A stretch of DNA of 64,000 nt from Epichloe hybrida (GCA_019022495.1 JAFEKR010000025.1:372001-436000); one strand, 5' to 3'; numbered from the stretch's first letter, positions 24,156 to 36,285 are shown. The notes: a model not told the origin generated them from the sequence alone. Numbers and translations: made by a program.

Positions 24156-27100
24156 ATATAGATTAAGGTTAAATTACTACATAAATCTTAATTATAACTT
24201 ATAAAACTAATAAAACTTATATATATATATTATTTACGCTAGTTAGCTCTATAGATGGCTATTACTAGTACTCCTACTACTAAGTTAAAAGGGAAAACCC
24301 TATACTAGGAAGAAAAACCCCCTTACGTCTATGTACAGGCTAGCGCTAGCCCTGTGACAGGTCTACGCCACTTGGTGTGTTTCCTATTATAGGTGTTTAT
24401 TACTAGCTTATACTAGCCTTATCCTATTAAAAAGAAAAAAAGAAAGGAAAAATATATAGAATAAGCCCTTTCCAGTCTTATTCTAGTGTAATAATATGTC
24501 TATCCTAAGTCTCTTTGCTTTAGGCTAGGGTAAAGTAAATCCGGATTTATAGCGTTAATTCACTTCTTGTTTACTTTTACACTAACTTTTCTATAGCCTT
24601 ACTTTTTAGCTATCTCTAGCCTGCCTTTGCCTTATATATCTAGTAAAGTCTAATAACCTAGTTTTATTTAATTAGTATAAGGGGAGGGTAATTATAGCCC
24701 TAGACTAGTATAGTCCTAGGATAAGATTACTTATGTGTTATTAGATTCGTTAATTACATTATGCTTTGTTTTTAAGTAAGTTATCTAAATTATCCCCCCC
24801 CTAGGGTCCTAGTCTCTTTCTTCTCTTTATATTAAACTTCCTATAGGTTCTTCTTTTCTTTCTAGCTATTTAAGGCTATCCTAGGCTAGGGTTAGGTTAT
24901 TTACTAATATTTACTATAGATTTAGAATAAATCTAGTATAATAGCGCTAGAAGCTATAAGTACTCTAGTATTACTCCTTATCTAACTCTAATTTACCTAG
25001 GAATCCTATAAGTATAAGGACTTCCTAAGGAAGTCTATAACTAAGAAGTAATATATATAAGTAATAGAAAAGGGTCTATCTATAAGTTATATTTGCCTTT
25101 ATTCTAGGCCTAGTCTACTACTAATTTGCCTTAGCTTAGTGTACTAAGAGAAGTCTAATATATATCTTATAAGTCTTATTTAATTTAGGACCTTAGGTAT
25201 TAGTGCTATCTTATTATTAGTAGGTTAGCCCTGCTCTAGCTTAGTAATAGGGCTAACTTACTAGATAGGGGCAGCCACTAACACGTGTTTTAACTATTAG
25301 GTTTAGAACTATTAATACTACTAGGTAATAATTACCTCTATTCTAGCTTAGTTCTATATCTAATCCGCTATATAGCTAAATATATCTAGTAACTAAAATA
25401 AGCACTAGGAGTTAGTTAAGACCTAGGCTTCTATAGCTAATAAGGGTAAGGTAAGTCTGCTCTAGCCTAGTAGCAGGTCTGTTCTAGCTTTAATATTCTC
25501 CTTAATAAACTCTAGAAGGCTTCTAGGACTAGGTTAAGAAGCTTTACGCTAGTAATTAGGTAAAGAAGAAATAAAGTGCCTTAGTAGTAAGCCTAGACTA
25601 GGCTAGTTCCTCTAAGGAATAGTATACTAAGCTTATCTTTTAGCTTATATACCTTAACGCGCGCATAGCGGAGATAAACTATCTCCTGCTCACTATTATC
25701 CCTACAAAGAGTTACAACTAGGTAGCTATAGGTATAACCCCTTTTCTAGAGGAGAAATAAGGTAGTGGCTTAACTTTAGTTTAGAGTAAGGGTAGCGGTA
25801 GGCTAGTAGGACTTATAATACCTAGAGTTTATAGTTAAAATTAATTAATAGTTCTAGACCTAAATATTCTTTATTATAATTATAAATTATAAAATTAGTC
25901 CCTCCCTTAGCCTACCTCCGTGCCTATACTATCTATTCTATCCCTTATGCTAGATTTATAATTAGGAGGTTTTCTGTCTATTAACAAAGTTAGCCTAGGT
26001 CTAGAGGTATTCTAAGCTATCTTATAGCTAGCTCCTATGCTAATAAGTAATATTAGAGTTGTCTTATGCTAAGGAACTATTTGGCTAAATATTTTGCTTT
26101 TTAAGGTTTATTTAGGGCTAGCCTCGCCTCCTATGTATTAGCAGGCTATTACTACTAAGGTTACCTATAGTTATATTTACTATAATTAACTAGTACATAG
26201 TATTAGTCTTCTATAGCTTAACTATAGCTATATAGGGGCGAAACCACCCTAGGAACCTTTCTTTAGAATAGGAACTTATTTAGGCCTATCTTTCCTATAC
26301 ATAGTTAGATAATTATTAAAGAGACATGCTTATCTATATTAGTGTGAAATTCCTAGATTTCCTTTAGGTTATAGGAGGGTGGTTAGTCTTTAGTTAGTTC
26401 TCTAATGTATTTACTCTAGGCTAGCCTCTCCTTATTATACTAGTTCTCCTAATATTTCTTCTATTCCTTGTCTATATCTATATCTAGCTTATTATTAATA
26501 GGTAGGGGTCTTCTTCTATAGTGTAGTACTATTATAACTAAGTTAGCTATAGCTTAGATTATCCTTGCTATCCTACTATTAATAATTCTATCTTTAAACC
26601 TTTGCTTTATCTTATTTAAGTAAAGGTTAAGGGGGGGGACATAGGTCTTAACCTCTAGTTATATAATAGGTATAGCCTTAAATACCCTTATAATAATCTA
26701 GAGGTAAGCTAATTAATTTACTATAAAGCTTTTTACTACTTCTCTTAGCTTTCCTTCTTTCTTAGTAAGGGTATAGTAAGTGCTTACTTTATAGGTAAGG
26801 ATAGGCTAGACTACCTATATATATAGAAGTCTAGTATCTCTAAAGCTATATCCCTAGGCTAATGCTACTAGCTTAGAGAGTGTAAGCTACTACTAGGCTA
26901 ACTTACCCTTAAGGATATTTCTATAGGCACTCTAGTTAAGTTTTCTATTAACTTATACTCCTAGGAATTTATATAATTCTATAGGCGCTATCTTCTTTAC
27001 TCTAAGTTAGACTCTAGCCTAGGGAGGTCTATAGGACTTACTAAAGTATATAAGTTTAGTTTTAGCTAGGTTAAACTTAACTCCTACTTACTTTACCTAT

Positions 27101-28101
27101 TCCTTATAGATCTTCTATGTAGCTTCTAGTCTCCTCTAGGTCTATACTATATTCTTACTAAAGGCTACTATGTTTATATTATTTATAAATCCTATAGCTA
27201 CTATACCTAAAATAGCCTAGAGGCAAATATAAAGCTTTACTAAGTAAAGTAAGAAGAGAATTAGGAAGAGGGGTAAACCCTATAGGGTACTAGCCTTAAT
27301 TATAAATAGTCTAGAGAGTTCTTTATTAAAGCTAAGCTAGCTTATTTTATTTATAAGAAAGCTTTATATTACTACTATTAGCTATTATAGGACTCCTCTC
27401 TTTATAAGTAAGTATATTAGGTATAGGTAGCTAACTTTATTAAACGCTAAAGATATATCTATTTACACTAGTAAGGTAATACTACCCTTACCCTAGGCCT
27501 CCCTAATATATTTAATAAGGACTCTTATTATAGTTTTTATTAATTTGTTTATTCTATTACCTATCTAGAGTTTAGGAAGTAGCCCCTTTACCTTAGTAAA
27601 GGCTATAAGTTACTTTACTATTACTACTTCTATAATCTTTCCTACTATATTAAGTAGTAAGATTAGTCTTTATACATTAGCTCTCCTTATTTCCTTAGTG
27701 GTTTTGCTAGGTTTCCTAATTACCACTACCCTTATAGTTTAGAAGTAAGCTAGGAAGTATTCTATTTCTAGGACTATATTTAGGAGCCTAGCTATAGTAT
27801 CTTTAGCTAGGTTATTATAGGCTTTAATAAGGCCTGCTAGGAGTTTATTATCCCTTAGTGCTTTCTAACTAGCTATGTTTACTAGGATATTATTAATCTT
27901 CTCTTACCTAAATCATTCTTTATCTAGTAATAGTGTGTTTTCTAGCTCTAGGAAGGAGAGGTCTAGTATATATAAGAGGTCTACTATTAGCTTAGGGAAG
28001 AATCTTTATACTAGTATACTAGCTTTATTATTATATGTGGTAGCTAGGTTAGGGTTATTTTCGCTTCTTTCTAGCTTAGGGAGTCTAGGGAGCTCTAGGG
28101 G

Positions 28102-28123
28102 GGCCTAGCTTTAAAGCTAGGCC
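28102..28123. repeat. 22-bp perfect palindrome in LINE ORF2
   Basis: Perfect inverted repeat with arms of 11 bp (GGCCTAGCTTT and its complement) and no spacer, in the endonuclease-RT linker. The same palindrome is at 50144-50165 in LINE-b. Confidence 0.9.
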
Positions 28124-29189
28124 TATCTCTTAAGCCTCCAGACCCCTCTATCTTTTTCCTATGTATTAGCCTTTTATAATACGTCCCTCTATGTGTTTCT
28201 TTTCTCTTCCCTTATAATACGTTCTTAGTCCTTATCCGCCTTAGTATAGGCTTGCTAGTTTACGTTAGTTCTCTAGTATCTCTATTATCTCTTAGCTTAC
28301 CTTGCTTTACTAACTAACTCTTAGGCTTTTCTTAACTACTATGCCTCTAGGCTAGGGAGTCCCTAGGCCTTCTTTAGGACTACCTTATCTGTAATTTATT
28401 ATAGGCTTATAATAAGCTATATTATGTAGTTATCTATTCCCTCTTTATTACACAGGTCTAGCGCGTTCTTAGGCTAGAGTCTAATCATGGCCTTTGCCTT
28501 TGCGTGTAGTTAGTTTATAGCTCCCTATATATATCTAAGGACCTAGGGGATAGCTTCCTGCTATTTGTTAAAGATACTGATTAGTTATAGGATATAGTTA
28601 GATCTAGGGATATCTTTAGTGCCTTTATAGTAGACTCTAATATCTAGTGTAGCCTATACTAGATTAATAGTGCTATCTTTATTGTCTTTATATTATCTTA
28701 TAGGCTTGCCCTAGGGTGTGATAAGTCTAAGCCTCCACTAGTCTATAAACTCTAGTAGTTTGTCCGCTTTATTAGTTTTCCTATCTAGCTTATCCTAGAG
28801 GGGGTGCTTTTAGTTAAAGTTACCTACGAATACGCTTTAGTTATAGGGCTTCTCTAGGTTAATTATGCGAATAGGGGTGTTCTAGTTATTACTATATCCC
28901 TCTAAGTAAAGGGAGTAAATATTAACTTCTTATAGCTTTACTAGTAACTAGTTAGTCTCTCCCTAGGCTAACTATAACCTTGCTCTGTGTTTCTTATTTA
29001 TATATACTATGTTATATCCGTTGTAATTGTTGAAATCAAAAGAGTGGACCGATCTAACTAAACCTAGGATTACAAAGCCTTATATATTTTTAACAATATA
29101 TTTTAACACTCCCCCTGGAATTGTATATCTAGGTGCCCTATTGGAGGTTAGGCTTATACTAGCAATTGAATTTCTTTAGTTGTTTTTTT

Positions 29190-29290
29190 TTTCGGCAGGG
29201 TTCGAACCTATAACCTTGCCTCGCAGAGCAGTGCTCCACTGTGGTGGGCGGGCTAATACGCTATAGTAAGCCACAACCACTGCGCCACCG
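29190..29290 (-). other. tRNA-like sequence (SINE head or tRNA pseudogene)
   Basis: The minus strand carries TGGCGCAGTGG (29287-29277), a perfect eukaryotic A-box, and GGTTCGAACCC (29208-29198), a perfect B-box, about 68 nt apart. It continues into CTGCCG and a run of A. The 5' part GGTGGCGCAGTGG resembles the 5' half of initiator tRNA-Met. The T-arm can mostly pair, but no proper acceptor stem forms and the gap between boxes is long, so this is not a functional tRNA. A tRNA-derived SINE head is the best reading. Confidence 0.6.
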
Positions 29291-29301
29291 GGCTCATAAC
29301 C

Positions 29302-30125
29302 TGTTAAAATGTAGGGAGCTAGTTGCTAGCTAGCAATAGCTATACAGGTGCAAGCTCTACGGTCAGGGACCAATAGAGCTGCAACGTTAAATTAATTAAC
29401 GCAACGCAACGGAAGGTTATAGTAGTTATTAACTAATAGAATTCAATTTAAATCACTTTTATGATATCTTATAGAGCAATAGAATTGATTTTAGATACAT
29501 TATACGGGCAATGCGGCTATTATTAGTTAAGAGGACTAGCTATCTAGCTAGTTAAAAAGATCTTCTTTCTCTCATAGACCTACTAACTATATTGGTGGAT
29601 CCGGGCCGCTAACGGGGTCTTACGGGCCACTTTTGATTTTCCGCAAAATTCATTTATATGCAAAAACCAAAAAATCAACTCACTACTATACTAGCTAGCA
29701 ACCCGTATGCACTAACTTTTGGTCCAAAAAATAACCTTACATAAAAAGAAAGCCCTATCTTCAAGCTTTAATTTGCTATATGTAAAACTTTTGTACGACC
29801 TCTAGATAAAGAGAAAATTATTGTTAAAGATAGCTATAGGGTAAGTTATATGTAGGGTAACCTGCTTACGTCACCCTAGCTTACGTTACCCTAGCTTACC
29901 TAATTACTAGTGGCGTGGTTATGGCCACACTTGTAGCCACAACGTAATTAACTAATTAGTTATCCACATGGTCGGTCGCAGCTGTTGACAGCTGCGACGC
30001 AGTTATTGACAGCTGCCCTCGCGACCGTTGACAGCTGCAGTGCAGCTGTCAGACTTGGAAAGCAAGCTAGTAATAAGAAGGTTCTTTAACTAGAAAAGGG
30101 CTAAAAATAGGTCTTATTTTTAACA
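29302..30125 (-). repeat. Copia-D type LTR within composite unit
   Basis: 824 bp, identical in length to both Copia-D LTRs (56465-57288, 62762-63585). It keeps more CA/TG than they do. It includes the cluster of CAGCTG palindromes (about 29970-30055). Confidence 0.92.
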
Positions 30126-30349
30126 GTAATACGCGAGTTAGAACTAGGTAAGGCCTAGTGCTAGGGGCCACGGGTTTCTTATGTGTTCCTATTCTTAGAT
30201 CACGATTACGTCTATGTTAGTCTAGTAATAGAGCGCTATATATACTAGTTTGTTTTTCTTATTTACGTTCTAGAAAAGGACTTATAATATTATTATATTA
30301 ATTAGGGGGGTTATTAGTTACTACTATCTTATACTAGCTCTGTCTAGCT

Positions 30350-31669
30350 CTAAGTTGCTCCACGTACTGTCTAATGCTTCCTAATCTTAGTTATTTAGCG
30401 CTTCGTTCCGCATTTATAAGGTGTCCTCTCTTTTTACTTACTATAATAATAGGTTCCGCTACTATACTAGGTCTTTTATAAGGTGTGGTTAAGCCTTTGC
30501 TTAGGGAGTAGGTAGTAAAGTAGGAGGGCTATTTAAGATATCCTGCTTTAGTAGTGTTTTACTTCTCTTTTAGGATAGGATAGTCCCTTAACTAGGCTAG
30601 GTGTGGTCTAGAGTATAGGATATAGTTCTCTTTTACTTATTTATCTTTTACTAGGTAGGAGGACTCTCTATCCTTATAATAGCTAGCTCCGTACTTACTA
30701 TACCTTAGTGCTACCTTATAGAACTTAGCTATATAGCTAGTTTAGAAGTAATTATAGCACTATTAGGGTTATAAGGTCTTGTTATATAGTTTAGTTTAGA
30801 AAAGCTTTACTTTAAAGACTATACTATCTTAGTATATCTTATTAGTATCTTTTACTTTAGCTAGGCCTAGTATTAGAGTGGTTCTTTAGGTGCCTTTGCC
30901 CTAGGGTTATCTTGCTATTACCTTTACTATATTTACCTTATTAGCCTTTCTAATTTCTATTGCTAGGTTCTTAAGAGAGGCGTGTTTAGTTAGGAATCCT
31001 TTAATAATAACACTAAGTATGTAATAGTAAAGGGTTGCCTCTAGCCTAAATGCTTTAGTAATCTATTTTTAGTCTTCTCTATATTAGGTGGTGTTTCCTT
31101 TAAAGGTAATAATTATATCCTTACTAGGGAGTCTTCTAGCTACTACTACTATAGTCTAGCCTATAGCTTTATTTACTACTATTACTATATCTTCTATACC
31201 CCTAGACTAGAGCGATTTCTAGATAGTATTCCCTTTAATAAGTACCTCTTAGTTCTATCTGCTAGGGATTTAGAGGGGGGGAGGTAAGCTATTTATTTAT
31301 TTAGGGGCTAGGCTAGTGGTAATACTTACCTAGGTTAGAGTATTGCTTCCTTTAGCTTCTTCTTTAATAGCCTCTTTAAGGGCTTATTTAAGGGCTTCTT
31401 TAGTAGTATAGATATTACTATTATTATAGTTTATTACCTTTACTTTAGCTTAGGCATAGTCCGCTACCTATCTAGTAATAGCTTTAGTAATATACTATAC
31501 CTAAGTAACTTTATTACTAGGGATAAGGCTTATGATTTTATTATAGTATTTATATTATCTAGATATTTAAATTAGTTCTAGTCTATTATAAGGTTATTCT
31601 TGCTACTCTAAATATTAAACTATCCTATTCCTACGTTTAGGTAGTGGTAACTCTATACTAGCCCCCTTT
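30350..31669 (-). pseudogene. LINE-a ORF1 relic (zinc-knuckle protein)
   Basis: Gag-like ORF1 read leftwards, heavily stopped. It corresponds to LINE-b 47953-49070, where a row of CCHC knuckles can be traced. The 5' end of the element (33517-33350) lies beyond hAT-1, and 31669 abuts the hAT-1 duplication. ORF1 would bind element RNA. Confidence 0.65.
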
Positions 31670-31677
31670 CTCCTAAG

Positions 31678-33349
31678 CAGAGCATGTAATGTAATGTAAT
31701 GTAATGTAATATTTAGGGTTTGGATGTAATGTGTAATGTAATGTTAGGAGGGAAAAAAAGTGGGGTATATTAATATCTTATAATATACTATAGATTTTTC
31801 TCTATTAGATTAATATAAGTGTTTTTATAATAGGTATTTTATTAAATTTACTATTAAATATCTTAATTTCCTATCTGTTAGACTATTAGTTATATCTTCT
31901 AGTATAGGGTATATATAGTAAGTTTATGAGGTTAATTAGATTCTTTAAATTTTTTTATATATTATAAGATATTATATTAACTATATATCTATTTTCTTAT
32001 AATTATATTTTTATTATTTTAAACAAGACTTTTTATTACTAAAAAATACCCTATATATACTTTTTTAAATAATATAAAATAATATATTATAAATCTAAAT
32101 AATTATATTAAGAAACTATAATTAGACTTTTATATACCTTAAATTTAATATTAATATTATAACTTTTATTTAGAATAATAGTTATTTTTTTAGATTTAAT
32201 ATATATTCTTTTTAAATATCTTAAATTCTTTTCTTTTCTTTTATAAAATCTAAAGTTAAAAAAGAGTGATTTAGGAATAAAAAGTTAAATAAAAATAGTA
32301 TAAATAAATAAATAAGTAAATAATATTATTTATATTATTTAAATGAAAGGCTTTACTTATTATAAAAGCTTTTAAGTATAATATAAGTAATATAAAACTA
32401 TATATTAGTTTTTAAAATAATATTTTAATAAAAAAAATCGTAGTTTATTTATTTATTAAGTAATCTAAGGAATTTAAAGTATAATTAGCTTATAATACTT
32501 ATATAATACCTCATTTATCTTAATTTATCTTAATTTAATACTTTAATATATAAGAAATAATTTTTATAAAATAAAATAAATAATTTTATAGTAAAATTTC
32601 CTAAAAAAAGAGTAGAAAAAGAGTATAAAAAGCTAAATTTACTAGATTTAAAATAATACGGTTATTATTTAGAATTAATATAAGCTATATAAAAAGTGGG
32701 TCTAAAGTGGGTCTTACTAATAATAGTATTAACTTCTTTATAGCTTATTTACTAAGGTATTTATGATTTTCTCTTAAAAAGATAGTATACTTAAAAGTGG
32801 ATCCAAAATGGGTCTTACTAATTATAGTATTAACTTCTTAATAGCTTATTTGCTATATATATGATTTTCTCTTAAAAAGAAGGTGTATATTAAAGTGGGT
32901 CTAAAGTGGGCCTTACTAATTATAGTATTAATTTCTTAATAGCTTATTTACTAAGATATTTATAATTTTCTCTTAAAATAAGTATACTTAAAAGTAAGTT
33001 TTTAATATTTTTCTAAGAAATAAGCTTAAAAAGTAAGTTTTATTAGTTTTATAAGTTATAATTAAGATTAGTATAGTAATTTAACCTTAATCTATATTTT
33101 AAGAAACCTAATATATACTTTTCTAATTATTTAAGTTATTTTTTACTATTAATTTCTAATTACTTTACCTAAATATTAAAAAATAAAAAATAATTACATT
33201 TAATTACAAATAATTACATGTAATGTAATGTAATGTGTGAAAGGGGGGTGTAATGTAATGTAATGTAATGTGTAATGTAATGTAATGTGTAATAATTACA
33301 TTACATTACAAACATTACACAATGTAATGTAATGTAATGTGATGCTCTG
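31678..33349. mobile_element. hAT-1, complete non-autonomous hAT-like element
   Basis: 1672 bp, CAGAGCATGTAATG...GTGATGCTCTG, flanked by an exact 8-bp duplication CTCCTAAG (31670-31677, 33350-33357). It is inserted in the 5' part of LINE-a. It is oriented opposite to hAT-2. GTAAT repeats lie at both ends, and three to four copies of the 101-bp repeat lie at about 32690-33010. No ORF for a transposase. Confidence 0.92.
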
Positions 33350-33517
33350 CTCCTAAGTTAATTACTATTAGCATGTCCGCACTCCTACTACTAGCTCTAT
33401 CGCGATATAACATTATAGGGGGGGGTAAACGGAGGCAAGGAATTCAAATATTAATGTGGTTTGTATTTTAGAGGCAATTCCGGACCTTTAGAGCGGTGCG
33501 GAAGTTTGTGCGAAGGT
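33350..33517 (-). other. LINE-a 5' end
   Basis: 168 bp of LINE-a beyond hAT-1, up to the 13-bp duplication. It is more GC-rich than its surroundings (GGCAATTCCGGACC, AGAGCGGTGCGG) and probably held the 5' UTR with the internal promoter typical of this group. Confidence 0.55.
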
Positions 33518-33564
33518 ACTAATAAAACTTACTTTTTAAGCTTATTTCTTAGAAAAATATTAAA

Positions 33565-34500
33565 AACTTACTTGTAAGTATACTTTTTTAATAGAAAATC
33601 ATATATATTTAAGTAAATAAGCTATAAAGAAGTTAATATTATTATTAGTTAGACTCACCTTAGACCTAGTTTTAAGTATACTATCTTTTTAAGAGAAAAT
33701 CATATATATCTAAGCTAATAAGCTATAAAGAAGTTAATAGTATTATTAGTAAGACCCACTTTAGACCCACTTTTATATATACTTCCTTTTTAAGAGAAAA
33801 TCATAAATATTTAAGCTAATAAGCTATAAAGAAGTTAATACTATTATAAGTAAGACCCACTTTAGACCCACTTTTATATATACTTCCTGTTGAAGAGAAA
33901 ATCATAAATATTTAAGCTAATAAGCTATAAAGAAGTTAATACTATTATTAGTTAGACCCACTTTAGACCCACTTTTATATATACTTCCTTTTTAAGAGAA
34001 AATCATAAATATTTAAGCTAATAAGCTATAAAGAAGTTAATACTATTATTAGTTAGACCCACTTTAGACCCACTTTTATATATACTTCCTTTTTAAGAGA
34101 AAATCATAAATATTTAAGCTAATAAGCTATAAAGAAGTTAATACTATTATTAGTTAGACCCACTTTAGACCCACTTTTATATATACTATCTTTTTAAGAG
34201 AAAATCATAAATATTTAAGCTAATAAGCTATAAAGAAGTTAATACTATTATTAGTAAGACCTACTTTAGACCTACTTTTATATATACTATCTTTTTAAGA
34301 GAAAATCATAAATATTTAAGCTAATAAGCTATAAAGAAGTTAATACTATTATTAGTAAGACCTACTTTAGACCTACTTTTATATATACTTCCTTTTTAAG
34401 AGAAAATCATATATATCTAAGTAAATAAGCTATTAAGAAGTTAGTACTATAATTAGTAAGACTTACTTTAGACTTACTTTTAAACTTACTCTAGAAAATA
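33565..34500. repeat. 101-bp tandem repeat array in hAT-2
   Basis: About nine head-to-tail units with a period of 101 bp; the landmark ACT(T/A)(C/T)CTTTTTAAGAG recurs at 33680, 33781, 33882, 33983, 34084, 34185, 34286 and 34387. Each unit contains a doubled ACCCACTTTAG-type motif. Central units are almost identical and outer ones diverge, as expected for unequal exchange. The same unit occurs inverted in hAT-1. Confidence 0.92.
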
Positions 34501-35375
34501 CCTTTTTTTTATATATATATAACTAGGTAAATAAGCTATAAAAAAGTTAGTTATATTATAAATAAACCCTATTATATACTTAATTTTTATTTATACCTTA
34601 AATAAACTATATTATTATTTTATAGCTTTAAATTCTTATAAACCTATATAACTTATAAGCTTTTTAATTTTCTTTACTAAAAAGAAATAAACTTTTATTT
34701 TAAAAAGTATAATATTTATTTATTAACTTTATAAAATTAGATTTTATATTCTATCTTAAATTAATTTACTTCTAATAATATAGGCTTTTTAAAGATTTCT
34801 TTATTAGTCCTTAATATAATTATTTAGACTTATAATATATTATTTTATATTAAATTTAAAAGTGTATATAAGGTATTATTTAGTAAAATAAACACTTAGG
34901 TTAAATAATATAATATTAAATCTTAGAAATTAGATTTATTAGTATTTTAAAATCGTATAATATAAAACAAAATTTAAGGATTTCCTTTATACTCTTAAAC
35001 CTATATAGTATACCCTATAACCTAATATATAACTAATAATCTAAAACTAAGGAAACTTTAATAATTTATAGTAAATAAACTAAAATAGTAATTAAATTAA
35101 CACTAATATTAACTTAATAAAGAAAAATCCATATAATATTATAAGATCTTAATATACCCCACTTTTATTTTCCCCTTACATTACACATTACATCCAAACC
35201 CCAAATATTACATTACATTACATTACATTACATGCTCTGCCCTTTATAGTCTAAAACTATAATACCCTTTCTATAAGATTTAATTATTCTTATTTCCCCT
35301 TAAGAGATAAGCTAACCTTTATTAAAGTAATTACTTAATCTTAATAAGATTTATAATAATAAGAGTATTAAGTAT

Positions 35376-35632
35376 TGATTTTTAAATTTTTTTTGGGGTC
35401 ATTAGCTGTGGCTAATGCATCTAATTTTCAAGGAACCAAAAGAATTACTAGCAATACCTAGCTAGTGCCATATGTAATAACTAAATTCAATAATTACTAT
35501 AGTATTAGGTAAAACATAAAAAGAATAAGCTTTAAGCCACAAATTTGGGGGCTAAAAAGTTAATATAAAGTTTGCGACAAACTTTGTGGCTGCGATTGCG
35601 CAAGATACAGTCATAATTCGCGACCGCAGTCA
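35376..35632 (-). mobile_element. SINE-4, 5'-truncated copy
   Basis: 257-bp minus-strand copy containing only the 3' end of the family, flanked by an exact 15-bp duplication AAGAGTATTAAGTAT (35361-35375, 35633-35647). The empty site is Copia-B near 42520. It keeps CG-rich stretches lost in other copies. Confidence 0.92.
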
Positions 35633-36285
35633 AAGAGTATTAAGTATAATACTAAGGAGTATAATATTCTTAATATTAAGCTCTTAACTTATTAAAGAAA
35701 GTATAAAATACTAGGAATTATATAAGAATAGTTAGGCTATAGTTTTAAGTTTATACTAAAAGAAAAACCTCTCTAGTACTTCCTAAAGAATCCTTTAAGC
35801 TAAGAAGACCCCTAAGATCTCCTAACTCTTATTTATAGAATTAGGTAAAAGTTTAAGATAAATAATATATATTAGAAAAACTATCTATTATAAGGAAAAT
35901 TATAGCTACTTATAATTATCTAAGAGAACCCTAATAAATTAAAGATTAAATACTTTAAAGACCTTATAATAAAGCTTTTAAATCTTTAAAGGGTAAACCC
36001 TTATAAATCCTAGTTAAAATTAAATCTCTATAGTTAAATTCTAAATGCCTATAAAGGAATCCTAGAATATAGGGCTTATATTATTAATTCTCCTATTAAT
36101 CTCTAATACTTTTATTAATAAATAAGAATATTAATTAGTAAATCTAAAGCTTTAATTAATTAATAGTAGTTTCTTATAGAAGGTAGCACTAAGAAATACT
36201 TTTAGACTAACTATAGGTATAATAGGAAGGGTAAGGAAGCCTAATATAGTTAGTTTATATTAAAAAGTAAGCCTTACTACTTAAA

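Larger units (their letters stand above)
29028..30125 (-). mobile_element. Composite LTR unit with two different ends
   Basis: 1098-bp insertion in LINE-a with a perfect 5-bp duplication GTAAT (29023-29027, 30126-30130). Read on the minus strand: an 824-bp LTR of the Copia-D type (30125-29302), then GGTTATGAGCCC as primer site. A 193-bp centre with a tRNA-like sequence follows, then a polypurine tract CAGGGGGAG, then an 81-bp end TGTTAAAATATATTG...GATTTCAACA (29108-29028). The two outer ends are unrelated in length and sequence, which ordinary LTR replication would not produce. Confidence 0.75.
24700..30330 (-). pseudogene. LINE-a ORF2 relic (endonuclease-RT)
   Basis: Decayed ORF2 read leftwards. 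An AP-endonuclease-like domain covers about 30300-30130 and 29020-28300, split by the composite LTR unit. RT covers about 27860-26600. The RT catalytic motif near 27197-27171 reads IGFINNINI, with both Asp of F-D-D changed to Asn. A C-terminal region extends to about 25000. Stops are frequent. LINE-b (49085-53170) gives the easier reading. The open frame at 27875-28108 on the opposite strand is a shadow. Boundaries are approximate. Confidence 0.78.
24219..33517 (-). mobile_element. LINE-a, full-length Tad-like non-LTR retrotransposon
   Basis: Minus-strand LINE with its 3' end at 24219 in a TA-rich tail and its 5' end at 33517. It is flanked by a perfect 13-bp duplication ACTAATAAAACTT (24206-24218, 33518-33530) and inserted in hAT-2. 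Removing the composite LTR unit and hAT-1 with their duplications gives about 6.5 kb. It encodes a zinc-knuckle ORF1 and an EN-RT ORF2. LINE-b (47953-54088) is a truncated relative. Confidence 0.9.
16255..35239. mobile_element. hAT-2, non-autonomous hAT-like DNA transposon with nested insertions
   Basis: Begins CAGAGCATTACATT (16255) and ends ATTACATGCTCTG (35239), flanked by an exact 8-bp duplication CCCTTTAT (16247-16254, 35240-35247). The 8-bp TIR CAGAGCAT and 8-bp duplication fit the hAT superfamily. Its own sequence is only about 2.1 kb: 16255-16603, 24161-24218 and 33531-35239. Copia-A and LINE-a fill the gaps. No transposase is detectable. It contains CATTA repeats at both ends and an array of 101-bp repeats. 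Confidence 0.85.

Noticed and set aside
27875..28108. 77-codon frame present in two copies (also 50159-50392 minus)
   Set aside because: It is antisense to LINE ORF2 in both copies; its apparent conservation reflects the LINE.
29190..29290. Functional tRNA gene
   Set aside because: A- and B-boxes are perfect but no acceptor stem pairs, and the spacing between boxes is too long for an ordinary tRNA.
33565..34500. CRISPR array
   Set aside because: Head-to-tail 101-bp units without unique spacers, in a fungal transposon.
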